64,000 nucleotides of DNA from Desulfobacteraceae bacterium Eth-SRB2 (GTDB lineage Bacteria > Desulfobacterota > Desulfobacteria > Desulfobacterales > UBA11574): NCBI GenBank assembly GCA_004193595.1, contig RPGQ01000071.1, positions 1-64,000 on the forward strand, in the 5' to 3' direction. The notes under the pieces were generated by a model that saw nothing but the letters and a program-made list of their open reading frames with translations, did no database searches and was not told where the DNA came from. Both the position numbers and the translations under genes were made by a program. How positions within the stretch are numbered: the stretch's first letter is position 1; each line of letters begins with the position of its first letter. This document shows positions 25,491-34,967 of this stretch, piece by piece.

Positions 25491-27011
25491 AGCCCTTTCA
25501 AGGTAGTACTTCTAGCAATACTTTAGAAGTGCTATAACTAACGGTTATAATTAGCAATAAAACGCTGGACGTTCTTTGCTTTAAAAGTTATATTAAGAAG
25601 ACAACTTCTTTTGGAGGTGAAGACAATGTTAAGTCCGATATTTAAAACTTTGTTAAAGCCCGATTTCGGTAATATGAAAACGTGGCATGATGGAACAATT
25701 ATTAATCAACCAGTTGGACCAATGGTTCAATAGGACTTGCCGAACAACAATACACCAAAGATTTGTTGTTTTCAACGGTCTTGACATCATGAGCAAAGGT
25801 TGTCAGCGGAAGTCATCCATCAGTTCATGCAGCCTATCGGGCGTCAAAGACATATGCGTTTCAATCACATCGCTTTACAACAAGAAATCAGCAATTGCTT
25901 ATCGAGGACCAATATATCTGCCGAGCTGGTACGCTATGCTGCAAAACAGGTAGAGCCGATCATTAAAACTTGGCGGAACCGTGCGCTCTCCATTGCCAGG
26001 GATGCGACTAAAAGCTACCGATGGAAATTTCTGTAATGTCGAAAAAAAGCCAGCATCGCATTGAAGAGCTGCGATTCATTTCATCGGACCGCTGCCAGGG
26101 GCAAATCTGGTGGTTTTATGATCCCGGTGTTGCGTCTGCCAATTGATGTATTTCCTTGTGAAGATGGTTTATTCCGGAATTGTCATGAAATTATGTGTTT
26201 TTCTATCTCGAACATTTAGAACAGCGGTGACTTGAATTCTTAATGAAATATTCAGGTTGGGAACGTCCTTAAGGACATACTGTGCGGGATGCATTTTTGT
26301 TATCGAGAACATAAAATTATCCATTTCAGTTAATTGGTGAAGAAAAATATATCGGCAAAGATCAAGAGCGAAGCAGGGTATATGAACAGCGCATATCTGC
26401 TATTTATTATTAACCGCTAGCCAAACATATACAGGCGTATTCGTATACGGCTGAAGAAACCCGTGATGGTGATACCGAGCTTTTATCATACTCCTAATTT
26501 ATCAGAGACCAAGGCAAACGCTAAAGATTGCCGTATTATATAAAAGGCCGCTGGACGGTTAGGACAACTTTCAGCATCTTACAGAGCATTTTAATTCGGA
26601 AATGACACCTTGGGTTATCCTCCGGCTGCACTGTTTGGTTTCTGTATCGCACTTGTGTCGTACATTTATTTTATCAGTTATAAAGGCTGCGCTTGGTACA
26701 TTACATGGAACAGATGTCATTGATAACCAAGTATCCGGCTATTATCTTGCATTAAAATCTCAGGAACATATCTTGAATGATGATCACCAATTGATTATAG
26801 GCATTGGGTTATCTTTCAACAGATGACCTGGTCGCTGGCAGTGTACTCAAAACTTGCGGCCAAAGGTGAAACTATCGAGCTTTTCAATGAAAAACATCCC
26901 GGGCCCAAAAACCCGGCAAAGCCGGCTAAAGCTGTGAAAATACACCCCATGTATCTACTGCTAAAATCCTGGCGCTGAGAAAGAAATAGAAGTACTACCT
27001 TGAAAGGGGTG
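25491..27011. mobile_element. IS4-family insertion sequence, degenerate
   Basis: The inverted ends CCCTTTCAAGGTAGTACTTC (25493-25512) and GAAGTACTACCTTGAAAGGG (26989-27008) bound about 1.52 kb. GATCCGGAAC is duplicated outside (27012-27021; the left copy at 25480 reads GATCCAGGAC, and GATCCGGAAC in the clean copy at 37086-37095). A 10-bp duplication fits IS4. A second left end without a body lies at 36966-37085. The R1 repeat is found inside at 26180-26282. Confidence 0.8.
25626..26986 (+). pseudogene. IS4-family transposase, many frameshifts
   Basis: Pieces in three frames follow an IS4 transposase in order: LSPIFKTLLK, QRFVVFNGLDIMS, ITSLYNKK, SAELVRYAAKQVEPIIKTW, PVLRLPIDVFPCEDG, FVIREHK, LIGEEKYIGK, HLTEHFNSEM, LSVIKAALGTLHGTDVIDN, VSGYYLA, then GPKNPAKPAKAVK and HVSTAKILALRKK before the stop. 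It is not functional as written. Either old decay or raw sequencing error. Confidence 0.8.
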
Positions 27012-27434
27012 GATCCGGAACCTTATAGTGAAAAAGACGGTAAAAGGGAGATTGGATTCACCGAAAGGGAACTCAACGGGCTACTGGCAAAGAATACGGA
27101 TCTTGCAAAAAAGTTGGCGATTGAGTTATCCGACGATCTTATCAGTGCAAAATTACTCCTGCCCGTTGATGAAGACTTTCCCATCCTTGGAGGTAAAATT
27201 CTCCGTCTCAGATCCGGTATGGCTTTTACGTACAATAAGGGCAAACCCGTCGTCATTCTTAAAGGCATTACGATTATGGGTGTACCCATTCCAAATGCGT
27301 GGATGGGAGGAATAAAGAATGTAGATCTGGTTGAAAAATTTGGTACGGAAAAGGGTTTCTGGAAGATTTTTTCCGATGGAGTCGAGGACATTAAGGTAGA
27401 GGAAGGTCTTTTAAAGATAAAACTGAAGGAATGA
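27012..27434 (+). pseudogene. C-terminal half of the membrane-anchored protein (arginine N-succinyltransferase-annotated type)
   Basis: DPEPYSEKDGKREIGFTERE and LNGLLAKNTDLAKKLAIELS, then PVDEDFPILGGKILRLRSGM and GVPIPNAWMGGIKNVDLV. Together with the N-terminal half it forms a one-TM protein of about 250 residues with a soluble beta-rich domain. I recall relatives in Desulfobacterales carrying a doubtful arginine N-succinyltransferase label, but I see no acyltransferase motif and assign no activity. The stop overlaps the next ATG (ATGA), so the two genes were an operon. Confidence 0.65.
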
Positions 27435-28702
27435 CCAAGGCCATGACAGAGCATCAGATTCGGAATCGTTTTATCCCTTTCAGGAAAGCGGATATTATTA
27501 AAATGTGCATCAACGATTCACGGCTTTCCAAACATGATCAAAATTTATTTAGACGGTTTTGCCATATTTTAGGAAGTCTGATTCATTTTGAGTTCCACCA
27601 TCAAGTGGAAATGCTTAAAGACTGTTATTCACCTTTTAACCCCGATGCAGACACTCGGTTGAACTACGATTACTCAGAGCAAGAAAAAAAGGAGCAACAA
27701 AAAAAACTTGTCCAGACATTGACTACGATCCTTAATGCCGCCAATTTCCAAAAGATAACAAAGACCAATCTTGAAGAAGCTCTGAAAGAGGAGTCTCTCT
27801 TTAAAATCCGTCTTGGGGTTGAATTCAAAGATTTTGAGGAAGTTTTATTTTATCAGCGCGGCCAAAGCACTAAGCAAGAGACCCTCGTAAAATTTTTTGG
27901 GTTGAAGAAAGAGCCCATAACATTTACGAACTATGAAAGGGTTGTGATATATATCAAATTTAAAGAACAGGATTACTTTAAAGCCAAAAAGCAAAAAAAT
28001 CTTTACTTCACGCCAGGTTCAACCATCATCAAACTTTTTCAAAATGTTCCCAAGGCGGATCTTGAGATGCTTTTTCCCAACAGCGAGGTCCGCATGAAAA
28101 CCATCGATAAACTCATTATTGGTGTCCCGGCTGCAGTGAGCGGCATTGTTTTAACTGCAAGCAAGCTTGGGGGTACGATTCTTTTAATTGCCTCTGTAAT
28201 TTCTTTCTGGCTCGGATTAACCCAAAACGAGGTAAAGATTAAGCAGCAGCACCTTATTGCCTTAGCCTTTGGTCTGGCCACGCTGGGTGGCTTTTTGTTT
28301 AAACAGATAAACAAGTTCAAAAACCGTAAAATTAAGTTTATGAAAGCGCTTTCCGACAACCTTTACTTTAAGAACCTTGACAACAACACAGGGGTGTTTC
28401 ATCATCTTGTGGACACGGCCGAAGAAGAGGAGTTCAAAGAAGCGATTTTAGCATATTACTTTCTTCTGGTAGAGGATAGGGATCTCACAATAACGCAACT
28501 GGATGAAACCGTAGAACGCTGGTTCGAAAACAAACATAACTGCATGATTAATTTTGAAATTGAGGATGCTTTGCAGAAGCTGGAACGCTGGAATCTTGTG
28601 AATCGGGACAAAAACATCATTCGCAGAAAGAATATGAATGACGCTATGCAGCAACTCGATAAAATTTGGGACAATTACTTTCCATATCACAAGACTGACT
28701 AA
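27431..28702 (+). CDS. DUF3754 / TMEM143-like membrane protein
   Basis: The 423-residue protein has an N-terminal charged domain (FIPFRKADIIKMCI) and a conserved middle (FKIRLGVEFKDFEEVLFYQR, then YERVVIYIKFKE and LYFTPGSTIIKLFQNVPKADL). Two or three membrane segments follow (IIGVPAAVSGIVLTASKL, TILLIASVISFWLGL, HLIALAFGLATLGGFLF), then a soluble C-terminal domain (AYYFLL, IEDALQKLERWNLV). This layout is that of DUF3754 (TMEM143 family), whose function is unknown. Its ATG overlaps the stop of the upstream gene, so IS4 insertion there may have polar effects. Intact. Confidence 0.8.
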   Translation: MTKAMTEHQIRNRFIPFRKADIIKMCINDSRLSKHDQNLFRRFCHILGSLIHFEFHHQVEMLKDCYSPFNPDADTRLNYDYSEQEKKEQQKKLVQTLTTILNAANFQKITKTNLEEALKEESLFKIRLGVEFKDFEEVLFYQRGQSTKQETLVKFFGLKKEPITFTNYERVVIYIKFKEQDYFKAKKQKNLYFTPGSTIIKLFQNVPKADLEMLFPNSEVRMKTIDKLIIGVPAAVSGIVLTASKLGGTILLIASVISFWLGLTQNEVKIKQQHLIALAFGLATLGGFLFKQINKFKNRKIKFMKALSDNLYFKNLDNNTGVFHHLVDTAEEEEFKEAILAYYFLLVEDRDLTITQLDETVERWFENKHNCMINFEIEDALQKLERWNLVNRDKNIIRRKNMNDAMQQLDKIWDNYFPYHKTD

Positions 28703-28799
28703 CCCGCAGGGTGAAAATTTTTGAGAAATTAAACAAGAAAGTTTTCGGTACACACTGTCACCTTACAACTAGAAACAAAATTGGTAACTTCTCAATAAG
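28703..28799. other. Intergenic DNA and left part of a repeat used as IS target
   Basis: CCCGCAGGGTGAAAATTTTT at 28708 belongs to a word family also seen at 45765. GTAACTTCTCAATAAG at 28784-28799 matches the start of the palindromic repeat at 56201-56216 and ends where the IS110 element begins. Confidence 0.6.
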
Positions 28800-29188
28800 A
28801 GCACCAGGAAAAAGTCAAGAGAAAAAATCAACTTTTTTTAGGCAAAACTCCTCCATTCCGATCAAAGCCGGTTTTTGAAATTTAGATTAACTGGGCCTAA
28901 AAATTGCATTTTTAGTTATTCAAATTTCGGCCTTACAGGTGGAAAACCCTGTCCATAATGTCCGACTTTGGCAAACTGGTATGACTATATCTCTTGAATT
29001 TTCAAGGATCAGAGCACCTTGGAGCCATAATCAAAGAGTTCGGACGGACAGGGTGCGGCATTCTTATTGGAGCCGTCAATAGGCTTTCTTGTTGAGGAAA
29101 GCCTTGCGGCAGTTCTGGTAAAGCCATCCTGTCCGCCGAAACCGCAAAAACCTTTTACCGCAAAAGTTAAACCCAGTGTGAGTTTGGC

Positions 29189-30583
29189 TTATAATTTAAG
29201 CGTTATCTCATATAGTTCCTGCACCATGTTTCGCCATTGGCCTAAAGGACGATTTTTTTCAAAGCAGCTTCGAGTGCGCCTGCTTTATTCCATTTATCCC
29301 GGGGGGATGGCCAGCTCATTAGATAATAGCCTGCCCGTTCTTCCGGTTTGACTTCTGCATTACGGAGTCGCTGTGGCATATAGATTTGTGAAGTTCTCAT
29401 TAAACACATAGCCTTACGGAGATATCGGCGGCCAATACCAAAGTCAGCATGTTGTCCGGCTGCTTCACGACGCTTGTAGTCGGCCATCAAATCTTCCGGG
29501 CCATGTAAACCCATGTGCAGGGCCGACTGAACTACATAGTCTTTGAGAATACGATTGCAACGTTTTGCTACTTTACCGGTACGGGTTTTACCCTGGGGGC
29601 CACCGGTCTGTTTGACCCTGGGGATAATGCCTGAGTATGACACCAGATTGTTTAATGGTTTTTGCTCATATGGATTTCCTATCTCAGCGGATACTCCGGC
29701 AGCCAGGACGATACCAATACCCCGAAAAGTTGTCAGGAATGCACCCTGTGTTTGCGCAAGCCATAGAGCAATTTCGTTTTCAAGCTGGATTATGCATGGC
29801 ACAGGCACCTAAAATTAGCGACATGCTGAACTAGTAGCTGGAGATTTAATGATATATTCATCTGGCGTATTGAGCACGAGTACAGCATGTTCCTGAAGTT
29901 TAGCAGCAGTATTTTCAGGCTTTGCTGTGCCATATCGATGCAAGACTTCAATGAGCGTATGTCGTTTTCTACGACGTATCTGGAGTGGACTGAATCGGTT
30001 TTCCATGAGATACAACGAGCTTTTGAAAAGGCAGGATTCCGGTTTTTTTCTCATCAAGAAAGCCAGGAAAGAGACGATCAACAACCGTATGAATCCGATT
30101 TTTCTCTTCCGTTGACATGGAAACAAGATTTCTTCTGTGGCGAACCAGTGTACGAAGGTTACGATAGATACCGGACTGAGCAGGAGAACAGTTGGCCCTC
30201 CGGTTAAGCAGCATTGAAGCAATACCCATTAAGTCTAAGCGATCGGTACTGGCTTGTATGTTTGCTCGTTGTTCCTTGGCATCATGGGCGTTGACACCAG
30301 CGACTATCCATCCTCCGGCTCGTAAAGTGTTTGCAAAGTTCTCCGCGTAGGATCCGACATCTTCGCAGCCAAAGAAGACATGTTTAGAATCAATGCAACG
30401 ACGGCTGCAAGATCGGGTTACCTGTTCGGTAAGATACTTGATGCCTTCCGGGGAGTTCTTAACGGAAAACGGTTTCCTGAGAATCTGGCCATAGCCATTA
30501 CAAAACATCACAATATGATCTTTTTTGGCGTAATCGATTGGCACGCACATAATTTTTTCATTGTTTCCGGCTTCTTCAAACAT
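29189..30583 (-). pseudogene. IS110-family transposase with three frameshifts
   Basis: The N-terminal RuvC-like DEDD domain starts MCVPIDYAKKDHIVMFCNG, with FFGCEDVGSYAENFA and VAGVNAHDAKEQRA. The coiled middle runs RIHTVVDRLFPGFLDEKKTG, and the C-terminal domain has RGIGIVLAAGVSAEIGN, YSGIIPRVKQTGGPQGK and GHRRYLRK-like GIGRRYLRKAMCLM. Frame changes lie near 30000, near 29811 and near 29256. After the last one the ending is QWRNMVQELYEITLKL before the TAA at 29189. Not functional as written. Confidence 0.8.
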
Positions 30584-30621
30584 ACTAAGCAGCTCTTGAC
30601 TTTGGTTTACATCTTTTTCAT

Positions 30622-30859
30622 GGTGAAGCTCCTTTTTGTTTTTGCAGCTACTTCATTGCAGACTGCTTTTAAATTGCGCCACCGGTGTACCCGGATGGCT
30701 AATTAAACAATGGAGCTTCACCTACATTATTTCAACAAGGTTAACCAAGGAACTTGGTAACCACCAAAATATGTAATGGCGGCCCAAGTTATAGAGTTGA
30801 GGAGGCTCCGCGAGCTACACCCTACGGGCTCGCTCGCCTCCCCAACATCTATAACTTGG
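30622..30859 (-). ncRNA. Candidate IS110 bridge RNA region
   Basis: Upstream of the transposase there are two hairpins. GGTGAAGCTCC (30622-30632) pairs with GGAGCTTCACC (30712-30722). CCAAGTTATAGAGTTGAGG (from 30784) pairs with CCCCAACATCTATAACTTGG (30840-30859), with GC-rich stems inside. IS110 elements of the classical branch encode their bridge RNA in exactly this 5' non-coding part. Assignment is by position and fold only. Confidence 0.45.
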
Positions 30860-30868
30860 AAGTGTACC

Positions 30869-31019
30869 AGTTCTGGTGTATTAAATGATCATATTGACCC
30901 GAATCCATAATTTATTGAGATGTTATGTCAAGTGTTGGTAACCGTATTGTTATTCAAAGGTTTTATTGGTTCTCGCGAAGCCACGACGTCATTTGTTTAG
31001 TTCTGTTTTTTAAGTGGGA
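30869..31019. repeat. Right part of the palindromic repeat disrupted by IS110, then gene-free DNA
   Basis: AGTTCTGGTGTATTAAATG...CCATAATTTATTGAGATGTTA (30869-30924) matches 56214-56271. Its end TTATTGAGA is the reverse complement of TCTCAATAA at the left side. Confidence 0.75.
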
Positions 31020-31089
31020 TTAAAAAATAATCTGTGTTAATCTGCGTAATTTGCGGATAATTATTAATTGATTAAAAAAGGAGAACGCC

Positions 31090-31335
31090 ATGACCTGGAT
31101 AGTAAAAGCGTGCAAAAATTTAACGATGGTTCTTGTTTTATTCGCCTTTTTGGCCGTTGCGGAAAACATGAAGGACTGGGACTCACTTGAGCGAAGATTG
31201 GATGATACGGTTAAGGAACTCGCCGGAAAGAAAAGCATTGATCGAATGGAAGAAATGAAAAAAGATATCAATAAGGCCCGGCAGCAACAGGCGGATCGAT
31301 TTAAAAAGATAGATGAAAGTGCTGAGGAAAAATAG
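31090..31335 (+). CDS. Small protein with N-terminal hydrophobic segment and charged helix
   Basis: The 81-residue protein has a hydrophobic stretch NLTMVLVLFAFLAVAEN (signal peptide or membrane anchor) followed by a Lys/Glu/Asp-rich helical tail (RLDDTVKELAGKKSIDRMEE) likely to form a coiled coil. GGAG lies 6 nt before the ATG. No family recognised. It stands alone between the IS110 copy and a truncated DUF2284 gene. Confidence 0.6.
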   Translation: MTWIVKACKNLTMVLVLFAFLAVAENMKDWDSLERRLDDTVKELAGKKSIDRMEEMKKDINKARQQQADRFKKIDESAEEK

Positions 31336-31460
31336 AAACTTATAAACTTATGCCGCACTATAAAGAAATTCAGTCTCTAAGCCGAAAATATACGCCATTT
31401 TGGTTGTGGCTGAATCAGCGTCATGAGTATCCTCGCTTTCCGTCCATCCGAAGCCCGTTT

Positions 31461-31961
31461 TCAATAGTTTGCCACATTAATTCCGAAATCTAAAAATTTA
31501 ACCGCAAATGGACGCAGATTAACACAGATTATTCCTTCTTCAGAAATGGCACGACACTCAGGGTGGTCATGACAAAAGATTTCTTTGCATGAACCTCCTG
31601 CAAAGACTTGTGCATTTGCAAATCCCATTTTGATGGCAATGTGTTCGATGCCTGCCGCTATTTCGTGGAGCAATTGAAATAATTCTCGGCGATCGCTGGA
31701 ATAGAGAATTTTGGAAGGAACATCGATTTTGAAAAAAATCGCCTGATCATATTTTTCAAGTTGTTTTCTAAATGCTGAAGGCCCTGAAACATGAGGTGGG
31801 CAGCTTTTCGATAATCCGTAATTCTCGCATCTTGGTTCTCTACACATCTTGGCAAGATTGTCATCAACGATAATATCGGTTGTTGAAACAATCGCAACGT
31901 GGGTAGCTCCTGAACGGTATGCCTGTTGAATCAGTTTTTTAAGTTTGGTTTGTTGCATCAT
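31461..31961 (-). pseudogene. DUF2284 putative metal-binding protein, 3' end replaced
   Basis: The protein has the Cys motifs of DUF2284: MCREPRCENYGLSKSCPPH and AGGSCKEIFCHDHPECRA. Eight Cys/His groups of this kind suggest a metal or Fe-S site. After ECRAISEEG the frame enters an intergenic repeat (the AACCGCAAATGGACGCAG family, minus strand) and gains about 23 unrelated residues. The last conserved part, normally with a further Cys and GFGINV, is lost. I prefer the ATG at 31961. Possibly still folded, probably impaired. Confidence 0.65.
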
Positions 31962-31979
31962 TTTAAAACGCTTGGGCAA

Positions 31980-32387
31980 GTGAAGCGTCGAATCTCAAGC
32001 TGTTGGAGGGTGATATTCGGTTTTTCGATATTTGGCCCAACGAGCTTGTGGCAATAAAAAAGTTCGATTCGATCACCCCCGATCCGACACACGATCTGAC
32101 AAGATCTCCCGGGTCAATATTTGACCCGATAATATAACCACGTCTTTGTCAGCCTCGCCCAGCCACAGATTCAACAAAAAACAAGACATCATCTAGGCGG
32201 CCACCCTGCTGTTCGCCGATCAGGGGTTTGGGGAGAAACAACGTGTCTCCCCAATATTAAAAAAGGCCTTTTCAACTTTGATACCCCGCCTGCTTGCAGC
32301 GGGGAGATTTTTTTCTAAAGCAATAAAGTTATATGTGATTTAGACCGATAATTATATCGAATTAATATTATTGTTAAAAATTAGAAT
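31980..32387. other. Gene-free interval
   Basis: No gene. GGGTCAATATTTGACCCG at 32113-32130 is an 18-bp near-perfect palindrome. GGGGAGAAACAACGTGTCTCCCC at about 32229-32251 can form a hairpin with 7-bp arms and could be a terminator for leftward or rightward transcription. Confidence 0.5.
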
Positions 32388-32399
32388 GTGGGCACCTAT

Positions 32400-34946
32400 A
32401 TGAAACAAAACCAAACAAAAATTGTGGAAAAATCAAAAGATAAAGAAATACATATTAATCGCCCAAAATTAGATAAAAAACGACTTTCAGATGTATTGTA
32501 CCAGTTGAATATTACCAGAAAAAACTTTTTGATTTATCCACCGGGTCATGTCCAGACAAATCAAAGCATAAAAAAATGCCATGCTTTACTTCACGATTTG
32601 CTTGAATTGGCCGAAATTAACCATCGGGGTAAAGATAAGCTATTTGTTGACAACACAGTAATAGAAAATAAAGGTCATAATATCAAAGACTTTGCGTTAT
32701 CGGCTAAAAATCACGAATTAGCCGGTATCACTTTTTACCGAAATATTTCTGGTGATGATCTTTCTTGTTTTTTTCAGCTGATGGCCAAAGACCCTGAAGA
32801 GATCGGAGATCTTGGAGGTTTTGACAAGGCCCTGGCACACAACAGGATTCAGACCATAAAAGTTCAGTTCATTGATTTCCGCGCATTTCATCATATAGAA
32901 GAAAAAGAGATAAATCGAACAAAAAACCAAGAATCTCAGACAAAAGGCTCTGCAATATGGACCGAATTTATCAGCGGCCTGCTTTCCGGTTCTTTAACGG
33001 CTTCTGATCAAGGAGTTCCAATAGAACAAACCAAAGGAATCAATCCTTCTCAAGTTGCATTATTTCTAAATGAGAATAAAATTGACACTAAAACGGCTTC
33101 TGATCAAGGAGTTCCAATAGAACAAACCAAAGGAATTAATCCATCTCAACTTGCATTGTTCCTGAATGAGAATAAAATTGACACCAAAACGGCTTCTGAT
33201 CAAGGAGTTCCAATAGAACAAACCAAAGGAATTAATCCATCTCAACTTGCATTGTTCCTGAATGAGAATAAAATTGACACCAAAACGGCTTCTGATCAAG
33301 GGGTTTCAATAGAACAAATCAAAGGAATTAATCCATCTCAACTTGCATTATTCCTGAATGAGAATAAAATTGACACCAAAGTTGCCCTGGATACCTACCG
33401 ATCCACTATAAGTAAACACATGGAGGAGGCTGGCGAATCCATCACTTCTCCATCAATATGTACTAATGATTTCTGTGAATTGGATCTATTACTTAAAAAT
33501 TTAAATCCAAAACTAAAGAAACAATTTCTATCTGCGACCTACAATCAGTTTAATTCAGCGGGTGAGAATGAGGCGACAAAAAATTTATTGACTGATTTTT
33601 CTGAGCAAGTGGTTTTGGATATGCTAAGACAGGCAAATGAAGACGGTGAGGAAATTTCTCCATCACTAATGAATCTTGTTTACAGAATAACACATGCCCA
33701 CGGTGGAATGAGTCATCCTGAAGGTGAAACCAACTTCAATGAATCGACAAATCCTCTAAATCTGCTTTCTGATACGGGAACGCTTCAAGATATTTTTACT
33801 CGCGAAAAATTTGAAGAATATGTAACAACCGATTATGAGAATACCTTAAACAATCTGTCCAGTGACTTAGATGACGAAGTCGTTGAAGTCAATAAGGCTT
33901 TACCCATCGAAGATTTCCAGAAAGATCTGGAGCCTTCTCATCTGGATTCGCAAATTGCCCATATTATATTAGCCTTTATGAACGACGAAATTAATCCTGT
34001 GGAATATGAGAATTACACCATTAAACTCGTCGAAATCGCCTATGATTTGTTAAGAACAGGGGGATTTCCCACGTTATTGAAGATCGTTAGAGCCCTGTTT
34101 AAAGATTATAAGGATAAATCCAATCCAGAAATTCAATCCCTGGCTAAAAACACATTAAAGAAATTTCGTGAAGCGCGGTTTATCTCCCTGGCGATCGTTT
34201 CTTTTGAGAAATGGGCGAAACCTGATGACAACGCCGCCTATGAGTTTCTACTATCCCTTGGCTCGATAGTCGTTTCGGAAATGATTGCGCTGTATGGAAA
34301 AGGGGAGAGGCCGGAAATTCAAAGTTTAATATTAAAGCTGTTGAATAAATTCCCGGAAGAAACATGTCTTGAAGCCAAAAGGCGGTTTAGTGATCCTCAA
34401 CCATCCTTTGTAATCAACATGCTCACCCTGGTTCGTAAGTTAGGAACAGAAAAAGACGTTTCTATTGTGAAAAGGCTTTTGGAACATCATGATGCCGATG
34501 TTCGAATATCGGCACTGGTCACTATAATTGAGTTGGGAGATCCTGAAGGGCCGGATGTTATCAGGAATTTTCTCAGATCATTTCATACCAAAGAAAAATA
34601 TAAAGTTATTGAAATGATAGGTACTTATAAAATGGCCGATATGGTACCAGATTTGATCTCTGCTATACCTCGGTGGACATTATTTAAGTTCCAATATGAA
34701 AAAAATGAGACCATTATCACCGCCCTTGGTAAAATTGGAAATCCAAGCGCAGTACCCGTGTTGGAAAAACTGGCAAATTGCAGATGGGCTATCTGGCCAA
34801 AAAGTTTAAACCGTATGAAGCTTGCCTTATATCAATCGCTTCATGGGTATGAATTGTCCCAAATCACCTCTCTGTTGAAAATGGGTCTGAAGTCCCAAGA
34901 CAATCAAATTCGCCAGATATGCCAAAACATTGGGAATAGAAATTAA
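32400..34946 (+). CDS. Large HEAT-repeat protein with internal 32-residue tandem repeats
   Basis: The protein is about 848 residues. The N-terminal domain (LSDVLYQLNITRKNFLIYPP, GHVQTNQSI) resembles the start of the HD-GYP protein encoded next. Residues about 201-328 are four 32-residue repeats (ASDQGVPIEQTKGINPSQ, ALFLNENKIDTK). The long C-terminal part is alpha-helical with HEAT-like units (VRISALVTIIELGDPEG; TIITALGKIGNPSAVPVLEK). No catalytic motif, signal peptide or membrane segment. It is probably a cytoplasmic scaffold. The HD-GYP gene follows after 21 nt with AGGGATGAG, so they are an operon, and a histidine kinase may have followed originally. The GTG at 32388 is an alternative start. 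Confidence 0.8.
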   Translation: MKQNQTKIVEKSKDKEIHINRPKLDKKRLSDVLYQLNITRKNFLIYPPGHVQTNQSIKKCHALLHDLLELAEINHRGKDKLFVDNTVIENKGHNIKDFALSAKNHELAGITFYRNISGDDLSCFFQLMAKDPEEIGDLGGFDKALAHNRIQTIKVQFIDFRAFHHIEEKEINRTKNQESQTKGSAIWTEFISGLLSGSLTASDQGVPIEQTKGINPSQVALFLNENKIDTKTASDQGVPIEQTKGINPSQLALFLNENKIDTKTASDQGVPIEQTKGINPSQLALFLNENKIDTKTASDQGVSIEQIKGINPSQLALFLNENKIDTKVALDTYRSTISKHMEEAGESITSPSICTNDFCELDLLLKNLNPKLKKQFLSATYNQFNSAGENEATKNLLTDFSEQVVLDMLRQANEDGEEISPSLMNLVYRITHAHGGMSHPEGETNFNESTNPLNLLSDTGTLQDIFTREKFEEYVTTDYENTLNNLSSDLDDEVVEVNKALPIEDFQKDLEPSHLDSQIAHIILAFMNDEINPVEYENYTIKLVEIAYDLLRTGGFPTLLKIVRALFKDYKDKSNPEIQSLAKNTLKKFREARFISLAIVSFEKWAKPDDNAAYEFLLSLGSIVVSEMIALYGKGERPEIQSLILKLLNKFPEETCLEAKRRFSDPQPSFVINMLTLVRKLGTEKDVSIVKRLLEHHDADVRISALVTIIELGDPEGPDVIRNFLRSFHTKEKYKVIEMIGTYKMADMVPDLISAIPRWTLFKFQYEKNETIITALGKIGNPSAVPVLEKLANCRWAIWPKSLNRMKLALYQSLHGYELSQITSLLKMGLKSQDNQIRQICQNIGNRN
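33001..33384 (+). repeat. Four tandem copies of a 96-bp coding repeat
   Basis: Units start at 33001, 33097, 33193 and 33289, each beginning CTTCTGATCAAGG. Units 2 and 3 are identical by eye; units 1 and 4 differ at a few positions. The period keeps the reading frame, so copy number can change without breaking the protein. Confidence 0.95.
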
Positions 34947-34967
34947 CGTGTTCAATAGGGATGAGCA

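Larger units (their letters stand above)
28800..30868 (-). mobile_element. IS110-family element inserted in a palindromic repeat
   Basis: The flanks GTAACTTCTCAATAAG (left) and AGTTCTGGTGTATTAAATG (right, from 30869) are contiguous in an uninterrupted repeat at 56201-56271. Everything between is therefore the inserted element: about 2.07 kb, including the transposase remnant (29189-30583), a 285-bp structured 5' flank and about 390 bp of 3' flank. No target duplication is evident, as expected for IS110. Confidence 0.65.

Noticed and set aside
29815-30222. Separate protein between the IS110 halves
   Set aside because: It is the middle of the transposase in another frame plus an antisense overlap.
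33001-33384. CRISPR-like regular spacing
   Set aside because: Repeats of 96 bp directly abut without spacers and are in-frame coding DNA.
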